The translations under genes and the position numbers were made by a program. A stretch of DNA of 64,000 bases from Flavobacteriales bacterium (GTDB lineage: Bacteria; Bacteroidota; Bacteroidia; Flavobacteriales_F; PHOS-HE28). Location: the NCBI GenBank assembly GCA_019638115.1, contig JAHBUK010000001.1, positions 1,010,238-1,074,237 of the forward strand. Direction: 5' to 3'. The notes beneath the pieces are model-generated. The model made no database searches, had not been told where the DNA came from, and saw nothing but the letters and a program-made list of their open reading frames with translations. Of this stretch, positions 23,888 through 32,928 are shown piece by piece (position 1 is the first letter of the stretch; every line of letters begins with the position of its first letter).

Positions 23888-24715
23888 ATGAGATGCATCA
23901 CACTGCCAGCATTCATCATTGCCTCCGTGGTCAACGCACAGATCACCGAAGTGGCCACTTTGCCAGGGCGAATGGAGACTGTCCGCTCACTGGAGGACGC
24001 AGGCGTAAAGTTCATTTCGCGGACTTCGACCGGATTCGATCTACTGAACACCGATCTCTCACCGTTCTTGTCCGCCACCTACCCACCATTACCTGCCAAC
24101 TGCAATTACTTGTCCTCACCCTTACCCACCTACATTACTGAGTCATTATTCGATGAAGATCCATCCTCCATCGAATACATGCTCCTATATCAGTGCGAGA
24201 TCGGTGGGACGATCACCAACAGCACCATCGTGGCACGCATGGACGGCAGTGTGCTGCTCCAAGTCGATGGATTCGGGCCCGGTGGCGTCAATGGCTTGGA
24301 CTTGTTCTCCAGCAGTCCTTCCATCATCCAAACACCACTTGGTGCGCGGCTTCTAGTTAATCAAGGTATCAATACTGCAACCAGGATTTACGCACTACCG
24401 GGTGACCTGCCTTGCATTAGCTGTTTCGACAATATGGAAATGGGCAATGGACCAACTGCTCTGCCATCATCTCCAAGCTTCGCTCTTTTCCCGAATCCGG
24501 CGAATGATCAAGTCACCATATCGGCGTCGCAGGCGCATACAGGTTTGCTGATCTCCGTATTTGACCCTGCCGGTAAATTGGTTCTCAACGTAGGTCAGTT
24601 ATTCGGCGACAGACCCTCGTTCTCGGTCAGTATGTTGGCACGTGGTTTTTACGAAGTACTCGTGCAGGACTCCTCGGGCGCTTTCATTACCGTGCTGCCT
24701 CTTATTAAGGAGTGA
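23888..24715 (+). CDS. T9SS-secreted hypothetical protein (lower GC)
   Basis: The ATG at 23888 (a GTG two codons earlier is also possible) gives 275 residues. There is a short signal peptide ending in VVNAQ, a unique middle region, and a CTD at about 195-275 (FALFPNPANDQVTIS...RGFYEVLVQDSSGAFITVL). No known domain is recognised in the middle. Base composition is visibly less GC-rich than the flippase and dUTPase genes on either side, with more A/T at third positions. That suggests later insertion into the conserved flippase-dut cluster. Confidence 0.72.
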   Translation: MRCITLPAFIIASVVNAQITEVATLPGRMETVRSLEDAGVKFISRTSTGFDLLNTDLSPFLSATYPPLPANCNYLSSPLPTYITESLFDEDPSSIEYMLLYQCEIGGTITNSTIVARMDGSVLLQVDGFGPGGVNGLDLFSSSPSIIQTPLGARLLVNQGINTATRIYALPGDLPCISCFDNMEMGNGPTALPSSPSFALFPNPANDQVTISASQAHTGLLISVFDPAGKLVLNVGQLFGDRPSFSVSMLARGFYEVLVQDSSGAFITVLPLIKE

Positions 24716-24789
24716 TCGATTCGGGATCGAATCCTTCATGGTGATGCATATCCGAAAGCTCAGGCTTGTTCGTGCCGAACTTTGACTTC

Positions 24790-25239
24790 ATGACTCAAGC
24801 CTTAGTGAAAGTCCACATCACCAACCGCAGCCGCCACCCCCTCCCCTCCTACGCCACCGCGCACAGCGCTGGCATGGACCTGCGGGCCAACCTCGATGCG
24901 CCCGTGGTGCTCGCCCCAGGCCAACGCGCCCTGATCCCCACTGGCCTGTACCTGGAGCTGCCCGAAGGCACCGAGGCCCAGGTGCGGCCACGCAGCGGGT
25001 TAGCCTTCAAGCACGGGGTCACCGTGCTCAACAGCCCCGGCACCATAGATGCCGATTACCGCGGCGAAGTGGGCGTGCTGCTGATCAACCACGGCGAGCA
25101 GCCCTTCACCGTTAACGACGGCGAACGCGTGGCCCAATTGGTGGTTGCGCAGTACGTCAGGGTATCTTTCGAGGAAGTTGCGGACCTTCGCGCCTCGGAA
25201 CGCGGCGCAGGGGGCTTCGGCCACACCGGCACGCACTGA
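24790..25239 (+). CDS. dut: dUTP diphosphatase
   Basis: A 149-residue trimeric-type dUTPase starts at ATG 24790. Motifs are intact: SAGMDLRA (1), RPRSGLA (2), [18 protein letters not shown] (3), the GERVAQLV stretch (4) and the C-terminal [10 protein letters not shown] (5). It cleaves dUTP to dUMP, limiting uracil in DNA and feeding thymidylate synthesis. The next gene starts 14 bases later. Confidence 0.96.
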   Translation: MTQALVKVHITNRSRHPLPSYATAHSAGMDLRANLDAPVVLAPGQRALIPTGLYLELPEGTEAQVRPRSGLAFKHGVTVLNSPGTIDADYRGEVGVLLINHGEQPFTVNDGERVAQLVVAQYVRVSFEEVADLRASERGAGGFGHTGTH

Positions 25240-25253
25240 GCATAAACACCCGA

Positions 25254-26261
25254 ATGAAGATCATCGTCCCCATGGCGGGCATGGGCAAGCGGATGCGTCC
25301 GCACACCCACACCACCGCCAAGCCCTTGCTGCCCATCGCCGGCAAGCCCATTGTACAACGCCTTGTGGAGGACCTGGCCGCTGTGGCCGGAGAGCCCGTG
25401 GAGGAGGTCGCCTTCGTGGTGAACCCCGCCTTCGGCGTGAAGGTGGAGAACGAACTGCTGGAGATCGCCAAGCGCGTGGGCGCCAAAGGCACCATCCACT
25501 ACCAGGAGGTGGCCCTTGGCACTGCGCACGCCATCCTCTGCGCCGAAAGCGCCCTGAGCGGCCGCGTGATCGTGGCCTTCGCCGACACCCTCTTCCGCGC
25601 CCAGCTGAAACTGGACAAGGACTGCGACGGCGTGATCTGGGTGAACAAGGTGGAAGATCCGCGCCCCTTCGGCGTGGTGAAGCTCGATGGCGATGGCATC
25701 ATCACCGAGTTCGTGGAAAAGCCCGTGGAGTTCGTGAGCGACCTGGCCATCATCGGCATCTACTACTTCGCCGATGGCGAGCGCCTCCGCAAGGAGATGC
25801 AGTACCTCCTGGACAACGACATCAAGGAGAAGGGCGAGTACCAGCTCACCAACGCCATGGAGAACATGAAGCAGAAGGGTGCGCGCTTCAAGGCCGGTGC
25901 GGTGGATGTGTGGATGGACTGCGGCAACAAGAACGCCATGGTGGACACCAACACGAAAGTGCTCGGTTTCCTGAAGGACAGCAAAGACCTGGTGAGCCCC
26001 AAGGCGAATCTCGGCGGCAGCCTGGTGGTGAGCCCCTGCTTCATCGGGGAGAACGTGACCCTGGTGAACAGCATCGTGGGGCCGAACGTCTCCATTGAGC
26101 ACGATGCCGTCATCACCAACAGCGTGGTACGGAATTCGATCGTGCGCCCTGCTGTGCACATCACCGATGCCGTTATCGACAATAGCATGATCGGCGAGCG
26201 CGCCAGTGTTACGGGCAAGGCCATGGACCTGAGCCTGAGCGACGACAGCACCGTAGCCTGA
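25254..26261 (+). CDS. Sugar-phosphate nucleotidyltransferase
   Basis: A 335-residue protein. The N-terminal Rossmann-like domain has the signature IVPMAGMGKRMRPHTHTTAKPLLPIAGKP, written here as G-x-G-x-R then K-P-L-L-P. The end is a left-handed beta-helix of hexapeptide repeats (IVGPNVSIEHDAVITNSVVR). This is the layout of enzymes making NDP-sugars from sugar-1-phosphates, such as glucose- or mannose-1-phosphate transferases. Which sugar and nucleotide cannot be read off. It probably supplies precursors for envelope glycans with the nearby flippase. Confidence 0.87.
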   Translation: MKIIVPMAGMGKRMRPHTHTTAKPLLPIAGKPIVQRLVEDLAAVAGEPVEEVAFVVNPAFGVKVENELLEIAKRVGAKGTIHYQEVALGTAHAILCAESALSGRVIVAFADTLFRAQLKLDKDCDGVIWVNKVEDPRPFGVVKLDGDGIITEFVEKPVEFVSDLAIIGIYYFADGERLRKEMQYLLDNDIKEKGEYQLTNAMENMKQKGARFKAGAVDVWMDCGNKNAMVDTNTKVLGFLKDSKDLVSPKANLGGSLVVSPCFIGENVTLVNSIVGPNVSIEHDAVITNSVVRNSIVRPAVHITDAVIDNSMIGERASVTGKAMDLSLSDDSTVA

Positions 26262-26273
26262 TCACCGCAACCC

Positions 26274-28055
26274 ATGGGCAGAACACGCGCTTACCTCCCC
26301 GGCCTGGTGCTCGCACTGGCACTTGCGGCCTGTGGTGGTAGCAAGCCGATGGCCGAAAAACCGGTGAACCCTGCCGAGGGCACCACCGCACAAGCCACCC
26401 AGCGCGACAAGAACGCCCGCGCCATGCGCCTCTTTCTGGAGGCCACACAGGCCCGTCTGGCCGGCCAACCCGGCAAGGCCGCGCTGCTCTACGAGCAATG
26501 CCTGAAGGAGGACCCCCGCAATGCCGCGGCCATGTTCGAGCTGGGCAAGCTCTACCACCAGCAGCGCAACCCCCGATTGGGCCTGGATTACGCCAAGCGC
26601 GCCGTGGCCACCGACAAGGAGAACATCTGGTACCGCTTCCTGCTTGCCGACCTCTACCGCGAAGCCGGGCCAGCATACCTGGACCAGACCGCCGAGGTGT
26701 ACCGCGGCATCGTTACCAAATGGCCCGACCGCTACGAGGTGTTTTTCGATCTGGCAGGCACCCTGGCGCAGGCCGGCAAAGTGAACGATGCCCTGAAGGT
26801 CTACAGCGACATGGAGAAGCGCTTCGGGCCCACGCAGGACATCCTGATGCAGCAATTCGGCCTGCTGGCCGCCAACAACCGCCTGGAAGAGGCCGAAAAG
26901 CTGGTGCGCCGCGCCATTGCCGCACACCCCACAGAGGCCACCTACCGCGCCCTGCTCGCTGAACTATACGACCAGCAAGGCCAGCACGACAAAGCCCTGG
27001 ACGAATATCGCGCAGCCTTGGACCTGGACCCCGGCAACAGCATGTTGCGCATGGCCCTGGCCGAGCACCACTACAACGAAGGCCGAGCTGATGAAGCCTT
27101 CGAGGAACTTCGCCTGGTGTTCCAGGACCCCGACCTGGACATCGATGCCAAGATGCAGATGCTCATCGGCTTCTTCGAGATGAGCAACTACGAAGGCACC
27201 AAGCCCGGCGACCGGCCCGAGCTCATCGAGCGCAGTTACATGCTCATCGACGTGCTCAAGTCCACACACCCCGAGAGTGGCAAACCCAGCACCATCCGCG
27301 GCGATTTCCTCCTGCGCGACGGGCGCTTGGAAGAGGCCCGCGAAGAGTTCCGCCTGGCCCTGAAGCACGAGCAGGAGCGCTACCCCATCTGGGCACAACT
27401 CCTAAACCTGGACCTGCAGCTGGGCGACCACGCCGGCCTGGTGCAGGATGCCGAAGACGCCATCGGTCGCTTCCCCCTCATCCCCGAACTGCACCTCTAC
27501 AAAGGCATCGGTCTCAGCCAACTGGGCCGCCACCAAGAGGCAATCGATGCCCTGTTGGAAGGCCGCGACCTGGTGGTGGACAACCCACCCCTGCTCGCCC
27601 AGTTCTGGACCAGCCTGGGCGATGCCTACCACGAGGCCAAGGACCACGCCCGCTCCGACGAGGCCTATGAGAAAGCCCTGGCCATTCAGCCCAACGAGCC
27701 CAACACCCTCAACAACTTCGCCTACTACCTCAGCCTGCGCCGCGAAAAGCTGGACCAAGCCGAGCGCATGAGCCGCCGCAGCAACGAACTGGCCCCCGGC
27801 CAGCCCAGCTACCTGGACACCTACGCCTGGGTGCTCTTCGTGAAGGGCGACTACAGCAACGCCCGAACCTGGATCGAGAAAGCCCTCGCCGCCGGCGGCA
27901 AGGACCAAGGCGTGATCGTGGAGCATTACGGCGACATCCTCTACAAGCTCAACGACCGCGACGGCGCCCTGGAGCAGTGGCGGAAGGCCCGCGAACTCGG
28001 CGGCGCCAGCGAACTGCTGGAACGCAAGATCAACGAAGGCACTTGGGTGGAATGA
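26274..28055 (+). CDS. TPR-repeat lipoprotein
   Basis: A 593-residue lipoprotein: signal peptide with lipobox LALAACGGS (cysteine near residue 20), then at least ten tetratricopeptide-like units (for example LLYEQCLKEDPRNAAAMFELGKLY). It ends with an ATGA overlap with the DUF4292 gene. TPR lipoproteins of this position in Bacteroidota are thought to be envelope scaffolds. No enzymatic motif is seen. Confidence 0.83.
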   Translation: MGRTRAYLPGLVLALALAACGGSKPMAEKPVNPAEGTTAQATQRDKNARAMRLFLEATQARLAGQPGKAALLYEQCLKEDPRNAAAMFELGKLYHQQRNPRLGLDYAKRAVATDKENIWYRFLLADLYREAGPAYLDQTAEVYRGIVTKWPDRYEVFFDLAGTLAQAGKVNDALKVYSDMEKRFGPTQDILMQQFGLLAANNRLEEAEKLVRRAIAAHPTEATYRALLAELYDQQGQHDKALDEYRAALDLDPGNSMLRMALAEHHYNEGRADEAFEELRLVFQDPDLDIDAKMQMLIGFFEMSNYEGTKPGDRPELIERSYMLIDVLKSTHPESGKPSTIRGDFLLRDGRLEEAREEFRLALKHEQERYPIWAQLLNLDLQLGDHAGLVQDAEDAIGRFPLIPELHLYKGIGLSQLGRHQEAIDALLEGRDLVVDNPPLLAQFWTSLGDAYHEAKDHARSDEAYEKALAIQPNEPNTLNNFAYYLSLRREKLDQAERMSRRSNELAPGQPSYLDTYAWVLFVKGDYSNARTWIEKALAAGGKDQGVIVEHYGDILYKLNDRDGALEQWRKARELGGASELLERKINEGTWVE

Positions 28056-28936
28056 GGGCAGGCACCCTGGCAGCCCTGGTGCTGGCCCTGCTGCTGGCCG
28101 GTTGCAAGAGCGGCAGGAACCTGCCCTTCCTGGAACGCGAACTGCCCGCACGCAGCGCCGAGAAACTGCTGGAACGCCTGCTGGCTCACGAGCAGGACAC
28201 CCTGCGATACTACAGCGCCCGCGGCAACGTGAGCGTGAAGACCGGCGGCAGCAATCGCAGTTTCAAGGCACACTTCCGCGTGGTGCGCGACAGTGCCGCC
28301 TGGGTGAGCGTGGTGCCCCTGCTCGGTATAGAGGCCGCCCGCGTGGTCATCACCCCCGATAGCCTGAAGGTGCTGGACAAGCTGGCCGACCAGTACTTCC
28401 TGGGCGATAGCGCCGCCGCTAAAGCCAAGTTCGGTCTCATGCCCAGCCTGGCCATGCTGCAGGATGCTCTATTGGGCAGAGCCATCGGCCTGGACCCCAG
28501 CGAGAAGTTCCGCAGCGACCGCGAGGACGGCCAGTACGTGCTCACCAGCCGCGAGAAACGCCGCTTCGTGCGGGCCGCCGAGGACCGCGACCCCGCCGAC
28601 ACGCTGGACAGCCGCAACCTCGGTGAACGCCGCCTGGAGCGCACCCTGGACCGCGCCCGCGAGCAGGATGCCGTGGTGGTGCGCTACTGGCTGCACCCGG
28701 ACGACTTCCGCGTTACCCGAATCCAGATCTCCGATCTGGCACGCGAACAGCACGCCACCATCCGTTATGTGCAGCGGGGCGGTCCCGAAGAGGGCCACCT
28801 GCCCACCAGCATCGAGATCGCCATCAGCGAACCCGGCCGCACCGCCAGCGGCAGCATGGAACTCTCCCGCATCGCCCGTGAAGGACCCCTGGAGATGAAT
28901 TTCCGCATCCCCGATAAATTCACCCCCATGCCCTGA
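28052..28936 (+). CDS. DUF4292 lipoprotein (LolB-like fold)
   Basis: The ATG at 28052 overlaps the preceding stop by four bases. The protein is 294 residues with lipobox LLLAGCKSG. The body matches the DUF4292 pattern (YYSARGNVSVKTGGSNRSFKAHFR...), a lipid-binding half-barrel fold related to LolA/LolB. A role in lipoprotein or lipid handling at the outer membrane is inference from fold. It is followed by the EnvC-like gene 12 bases later. Confidence 0.82.
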   Translation: MRAGTLAALVLALLLAGCKSGRNLPFLERELPARSAEKLLERLLAHEQDTLRYYSARGNVSVKTGGSNRSFKAHFRVVRDSAAWVSVVPLLGIEAARVVITPDSLKVLDKLADQYFLGDSAAAKAKFGLMPSLAMLQDALLGRAIGLDPSEKFRSDREDGQYVLTSREKRRFVRAAEDRDPADTLDSRNLGERRLERTLDRAREQDAVVVRYWLHPDDFRVTRIQISDLAREQHATIRYVQRGGPEEGHLPTSIEIAISEPGRTASGSMELSRIAREGPLEMNFRIPDKFTPMP

Positions 28937-28947
28937 GCGGCAACCCC

Positions 28948-30198
28948 ATGCGCGGCACCCGCAACACCCTCCCCGCCCTGCGCTGGCTCAGCTCCCTGCT
29001 GCTGGCCCTGCTGCTGTTGGCCACGCAACCCGCACAAGCGCAGAACAACAAGCGCCGCGACCTGGAGAAACAGCGCGAGGCCCTGGACATGCAGATCCGC
29101 ACCACCACCGCCCTCATAGACCAGGCCCGCAAGGACCAGAAGGTGACCCAGGAGCAGCTGCAACTGCTGGAGAGCCAGATCCGCGCACGCGAGCAGCTGA
29201 TCCGCGCCATGCACGGCGAACTGCGCCTGGTGGAACAGCGCATCGCCGAGGACGAGGACATGGTGCGCTCCCTCACCGAGGACCTGGCCCGCCTCAAGGA
29301 AGAGTACGCCCGCATGCTGGAGTTCGCCTACCGCAACCGCAGCGGCTACGACCGCATGAGCTACATCTTCGCCGCCGAAAGCTTCCAGCAGGCCTACAAA
29401 CGCAGCCGCTACCTGGGCCAGATCGCCGAGCAGCGCCGCCGCCAGGCCGCCCTCATCGAAGAGACCCGCCTGGGTATCGAAAGCCGCCTCAATGCCCTGC
29501 AGCAGCAGCGCAGCGAAAAAGCCCAGCTGGTGGACCAGCAATTGGCCGAGAAGCAGAAGCTCGCCGCAGACCGCAGCGGCCAGCAGAACGCCCTCAGCAC
29601 CCTGAAGAAGGAGGAGAACCGCCTGCGCGAGGCACAGCGCAAGCAGGAGAACAAGCGCAAGGAGCTGGATGCCGCCATCCGCAAGGCCATCGAGGCCGAG
29701 CTGAAGCCCAAGGCCAAACCCGGCACGCCCGCCGGCAAGCTGGAGCTCTCCCTGACCCCCGAGGCCAAGGAGCTGAACGCCGACTTTGAGAAGAACAAGG
29801 GCAAACTGCCCTGGCCCGTGGAAAAAGGCGTCATCACCGGCCGTTTCGGACCCCAGCCGCACCCCGTGCTGCCCGGCATCCAGATCGACAACAACGGCAT
29901 CGACATCACCACCGAGAAGAACGCCACCGTGCGCGCCCTGTTCCGCGGCGAAGTGACCAGCGTGATCGTGATGCCCGGCGCCGGCAAGGCCGTGATCGTG
30001 AGCCACGGCGCCTACCGCAGCGTGTACAGCAACCTGCGCGATGTGCTCGTGGCCAAAGGCCAGAAGGTGGATACCAAACAAGCCCTCGGCACCGTCATCA
30101 CCGACGAGGACGGCAGCAAGGCCCACGTGGAGATCTGGCGCATCACCGCCGAAGGCCAACTGGTGAACGTGGATCCCGCGTTGTGGATCTTCCGGTAG
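28948..30198 (+). CDS. EnvC-like murein hydrolase activator (degenerate M23)
   Basis: A 416-residue protein: signal peptide (about 1-31), a long coiled coil at about 33-255, and a LytM domain at about 285-416. Compared with the active M23 protein at 4810, H199 of HxGID is N315 here, the HLH motif is K391-A-H393, and the helper histidine is N362. Two of the catalytic histidines are missing, so it should not cut peptidoglycan. By analogy with EnvC it would activate an amidase at the septum. Confidence 0.87.
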   Translation: MRGTRNTLPALRWLSSLLLALLLLATQPAQAQNNKRRDLEKQREALDMQIRTTTALIDQARKDQKVTQEQLQLLESQIRAREQLIRAMHGELRLVEQRIAEDEDMVRSLTEDLARLKEEYARMLEFAYRNRSGYDRMSYIFAAESFQQAYKRSRYLGQIAEQRRRQAALIEETRLGIESRLNALQQQRSEKAQLVDQQLAEKQKLAADRSGQQNALSTLKKEENRLREAQRKQENKRKELDAAIRKAIEAELKPKAKPGTPAGKLELSLTPEAKELNADFEKNKGKLPWPVEKGVITGRFGPQPHPVLPGIQIDNNGIDITTEKNATVRALFRGEVTSVIVMPGAGKAVIVSHGAYRSVYSNLRDVLVAKGQKVDTKQALGTVITDEDGSKAHVEIWRITAEGQLVNVDPALWIFR

Positions 30199-30255
30199 GG
30201 CAGAGTCCCTTACAGGAGAACGTGCGGAGTAGCTAGAATAAATTATTGAATTGTT

Positions 30256-31545
30256 TTAGTCTTTTACACAGCGAACTGAAAATCCCCCATTCTTGGAGTC
30301 AACGAATCGACCAATATTCATGTTGTCGTTTCTTAGGCCGCTACAGTAGGCATAGAACTCATCTGCTTCCGATGCACTCCACCACATCCCATGAGAGCCC
30401 AGTGGTATTAAGAAACCACCATCTACAAAGCGGAAGCTACCCGGCAGACCGTTAAACCCCGTTTCGTTTGTGGCGCCGGAATTGGGGGCCATCCAGTACT
30501 CTGTACCCGCAGCTTTGAGTTTTCCTCCTGCAACATCTTCACCATCCAAATAGTCTATCAAAGATGTCCATTCTACTTCTGTAGGCACATGCCAACCCAA
30601 TGGGCAGATATTACGTGAATCATTTACAGCAAACCAATTATATAGTTTTCCGTATGGGAGTTCATTTATGCTGTTATTTCCGTAATGTGCCCAACCTCCT
30701 GTAACTAAGGTTGACCATTGATTGCCATCTGTCACGTTAAAAACGTTATCACCATTGGCATAGCTTGCGGTTCTAAGGTTTTCGGACATCCAACATTGTG
30801 TACCTATCAAAATCGTGTTATATGCATTGCCATCGATATCGCTTACTGAAGGCGAATCAGGGCACACGATCCCTGCGAATAGATTGAACGTATGGGATAT
30901 AGATACCATCGGCACCTCTTGGATTGCGCCGCTATATAATACGGAGCCCTCATGCGCAAAGCCGATGTAGCGCAACTCGTCTCCGGCTTGCCACGCGAAG
31001 GTTGAACGGCCTGATTTGCCCTTATGCGCTCCTACGCTGGCACCAAGATGGGTCAGTTCCGTATCCTGACCCGAACCTTCGGTGGCCACCAAACGGTACG
31101 CGCGGTGGTGATTACCTTGGATTACATTTAACACATAGACACCAGGAGTTGAAGCCGTAAGTAGAAATCGTTGGACACTGCTTGAGCTTTTGATATGCAG
31201 TGATGCCACCTCACGGCCCGATGCATCATGAACCATTAGATACAGACTGCCTTGGCCGACAGAGCTGATATGAACTTCTGTGCTAGACGCGAATGGGTTG
31301 GGTAACGCAAGGAGTTCACGATTGACTCCTTCGTAATCGACCATATCAGTAGTCCCCAGCAGAAGTGAGTTGTCGGGGTAGTAAATCACCGTGTCTCCGC
31401 CCTGGGTTAGGTTCATCACCAGGATACTATCGAGCTGTATGGGCGCACTACTCAATAAGCCCCCAAAGGTGACGACAATCGTTTGGGATCTGAGGCTGCC
31501 AATGCACAGGAAAAGTATGACAAGTAAGGTGGAGACATTTTTCAT
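30256..31545 (-). CDS. Secreted FISUMP-domain protein
   Basis: The ATG at 31545 gives 429 residues: signal peptide (about 1-21) and a beta segment at about 80-155 that resembles a T9SS CTD (LALPNPFASSTEVHIS...PGVYVLNVIQGNHHRAYRLV) but is internal. The C-terminal half is a FISUMP domain (DIDGNAYNTILIGTQCWMSENLRT ... WTSLIDYL ... FSVRCVKD). The family is widespread in Bacteroidota and Fibrobacter lipoproteins. Function is unknown; the fold may bind carbohydrate. The gene is AT-rich against its neighbours and part of the island ending near 34776. It is convergent with EnvC. Confidence 0.8.
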   Translation of the reverse strand: MKNVSTLLVILFLCIGSLRSQTIVVTFGGLLSSAPIQLDSILVMNLTQGGDTVIYYPDNSLLLGTTDMVDYEGVNRELLALPNPFASSTEVHISSVGQGSLYLMVHDASGREVASLHIKSSSSVQRFLLTASTPGVYVLNVIQGNHHRAYRLVATEGSGQDTELTHLGASVGAHKGKSGRSTFAWQAGDELRYIGFAHEGSVLYSGAIQEVPMVSISHTFNLFAGIVCPDSPSVSDIDGNAYNTILIGTQCWMSENLRTASYANGDNVFNVTDGNQWSTLVTGGWAHYGNNSINELPYGKLYNWFAVNDSRNICPLGWHVPTEVEWTSLIDYLDGEDVAGGKLKAAGTEYWMAPNSGATNETGFNGLPGSFRFVDGGFLIPLGSHGMWWSASEADEFYAYCSGLRNDNMNIGRFVDSKNGGFSVRCVKD

Positions 31546-31565
31546 CGCTGAGGGGTTGAATAGAA

Positions 31566-31573
31566 CAAACATA
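31566..31573 (-). promoter_or_regulatory. Putative -7 box TATGTTTG for the FISUMP gene
   Basis: The minus strand reads TATGTTTG, a full TAnnTTTG match 21 bases before the ATG at 31545. The IS3 element begins only 17 bases further upstream, so any -33 element would now lie in the IS end. Confidence 0.5.
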
Positions 31574-31631
31574 TGTCATACTCCTGCAATTGTAAGCTTC
31601 CCAAAAGTTCGGCCACTCATAACTGGAGGTG

Positions 31632-31667
31632 AAGTGATCCTTGGCCCCGCGGGGCCAAGGATCACTT
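31632..31667. repeat. Perfect 36-bp palindrome inside the IS left end
   Basis: From AAGTGATCCTTGGCCCC through GC to GGGGCCAAGGATCACTT every base pairs with its mirror position, giving an uninterrupted palindrome. It lies 36 bases before the orfA start. As RNA it would form a very strong hairpin that could block ribosomes or readthrough transcripts entering from outside the element. Confidence 0.85.
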
Positions 31668-31703
31668 TGGCCGACCAGGGGCTACTTTCAACACCAAGTA
31701 GCC

Positions 31704-31970
31704 ATGAGAACGAGCAAGTTCACCGAACACCAGATCGTCGGCATCCTTAAGCAGCATGAAGCGGGCGTGAAGGTGGCCGACCTCTGCCGAGAGCACGAGA
31801 TCAGCAACGCGACCTTCTACCAGTGGAAGGCCAAGTATGGCGGTATGGGCGCAAGTGAGCTCAAGGAGCTACGGGCATTGCGCGAGGAGAACACCAAGCT
31901 GAAGCTCAAGCTGGCCGACACGATCCTGGACCGCGACATCCTCAAGGAGATCCTGGGAAAAAAGCCTTAG
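31704..31970 (+). CDS. IS3-family transposase OrfA
   Basis: An 88-residue protein from ATG 31704 with a helix-turn-helix (FTEHQIVGILKQHEAGVKVADLC) and a leucine-zipper-like coiled tail. It binds the IS ends. Its last codons contain the slippery run A6G at 31958-31964. A -1 shift there joins it to orfB. Confidence 0.92.
   Translation: MRTSKFTEHQIVGILKQHEAGVKVADLCREHEISNATFYQWKAKYGGMGASELKELRALREENTKLKLKLADTILDRDILKEILGKKP
31958..31964 (+). promoter_or_regulatory. A6G slippery site for -1 frameshifting
   Basis: AAAAAAG is read A-AAA-AAG in the orfA frame, three codons before the orfA stop. Slipping back one base gives KKALGLAEKREMAHWLVTQ, which continues into orfB without a stop. This is the standard IS3 mechanism for making the OrfAB transposase. 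Confidence 0.8.
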
Positions 31971-31990
31971 GGCTCGCCGAGAAGCGTGAG

Positions 31991-32890
31991 ATGGCACACT
32001 GGCTTGTAACGCAGTGCAAGCGCAGTTTTCGGCGGGTCTGCAAGCTGCTATGCTTGAGCCAGAGCGTGTATCGCTACGAGCCCAAGCCGAAGGACGATAT
32101 CGACGTGATCGAACACATGAACCACTGGGTGACCAAGAAACCGACTTGGGGCTTCTGGAAGGTCTACAAGCGCGTACGCAAGGACGGCCGCGTGGTGAAC
32201 CACAAACGCCTACACCGGCTGTACACCACAGCGGGGCTCAACCTGCGTCGACCTACGAAGAAGCGCGTTCCGGACCGGGTGAAAGAGCCCCTGTGTTTGC
32301 CGATCGGCCCGAACATCACTTGGAGCATGGACTTCATGGCCGATCGGCTGCTGAACGGCAATAAGCTGCGCACGTTCAACGTCATTGACGACTTCGGCCC
32401 CGAGGCTCTGAACATCACGATCGACACCTCTATCCGCGCCCAATACGTGACGCGTGAATTGGACAAGTTGATCGAGTGGCGTGGCAAGCCAGAGCGGCTG
32501 CGAGTGGATAACGGGCCAGAGTTCATCGCCCAAGAGTTGGAGTTGTGGGCGGAACGCAACGGCATCGCACTTACGTTCATCGAGAAGGGGCGTCCCATGC
32601 AGAACGGCCTGATCGAGCGATTCAATTGCACCTACCGGGAAGAAGTGCTGGACGCCTACCTGTTCGAGAATCTCGAACAGCTTCGCCAGCTGACCATCGA
32701 GTTCATCTGGAGCTACAACAACGAGCGGCCCCATGATGCGCTCCTGGACCTGACCCCGCGCGAGTTCCTGTTGAAATGTGGACAACTCCCTGCCCACTAC
32801 ACAGGCTCACGCGCGGACTTCCCCACATTCCAACAGGACGATTACAACAGATCCACAGAAGTGGTGCTCTTTAGGAACTCGCGCGCCTGA
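31991..32890 (+). CDS. IS3-family transposase OrfB (DDE integrase)
   Basis: 299 residues as an independent frame, but probably translated mainly as the OrfAB fusion (31704-32890, about 395 residues). An HTH_21-like N-terminus precedes the rve integrase core. The DDE triad is D114 (WSMDF), D173 (RVDNGPEF) and E209 (GLIERFN), with 35 residues between the second D and E as in IS3. No stop or frameshift damages it. Confidence 0.93.
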   Translation: MAHWLVTQCKRSFRRVCKLLCLSQSVYRYEPKPKDDIDVIEHMNHWVTKKPTWGFWKVYKRVRKDGRVVNHKRLHRLYTTAGLNLRRPTKKRVPDRVKEPLCLPIGPNITWSMDFMADRLLNGNKLRTFNVIDDFGPEALNITIDTSIRAQYVTRELDKLIEWRGKPERLRVDNGPEFIAQELELWAERNGIALTFIEKGRPMQNGLIERFNCTYREEVLDAYLFENLEQLRQLTIEFIWSYNNERPHDALLDLTPREFLLKCGQLPAHYTGSRADFPTFQQDDYNRSTEVVLFRNSRA

Positions 32891-32928
32891 TCAGGGGGAG
32901 CTTTCAAGGGGGTGCTTACAAATACACA

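Larger units (their letters stand above)
31591..32920 (+). mobile_element. IS3-family insertion sequence, complete, 3-bp target duplication
   Basis: The left end starts TGTAAGCTTCCC (31591) and the right end finishes with GCTTACA (32914-32920). The termini are inverted at TGTAAGC followed by a CCC run. Flanking AAT (31588-31590 and 32921-32923) is a 3-bp direct duplication, as expected for IS3. Inside are orfA and orfB with an A6G frameshift site. The element is 1330 bp and all catalytic residues are intact, so it looks recent. Confidence 0.85.
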
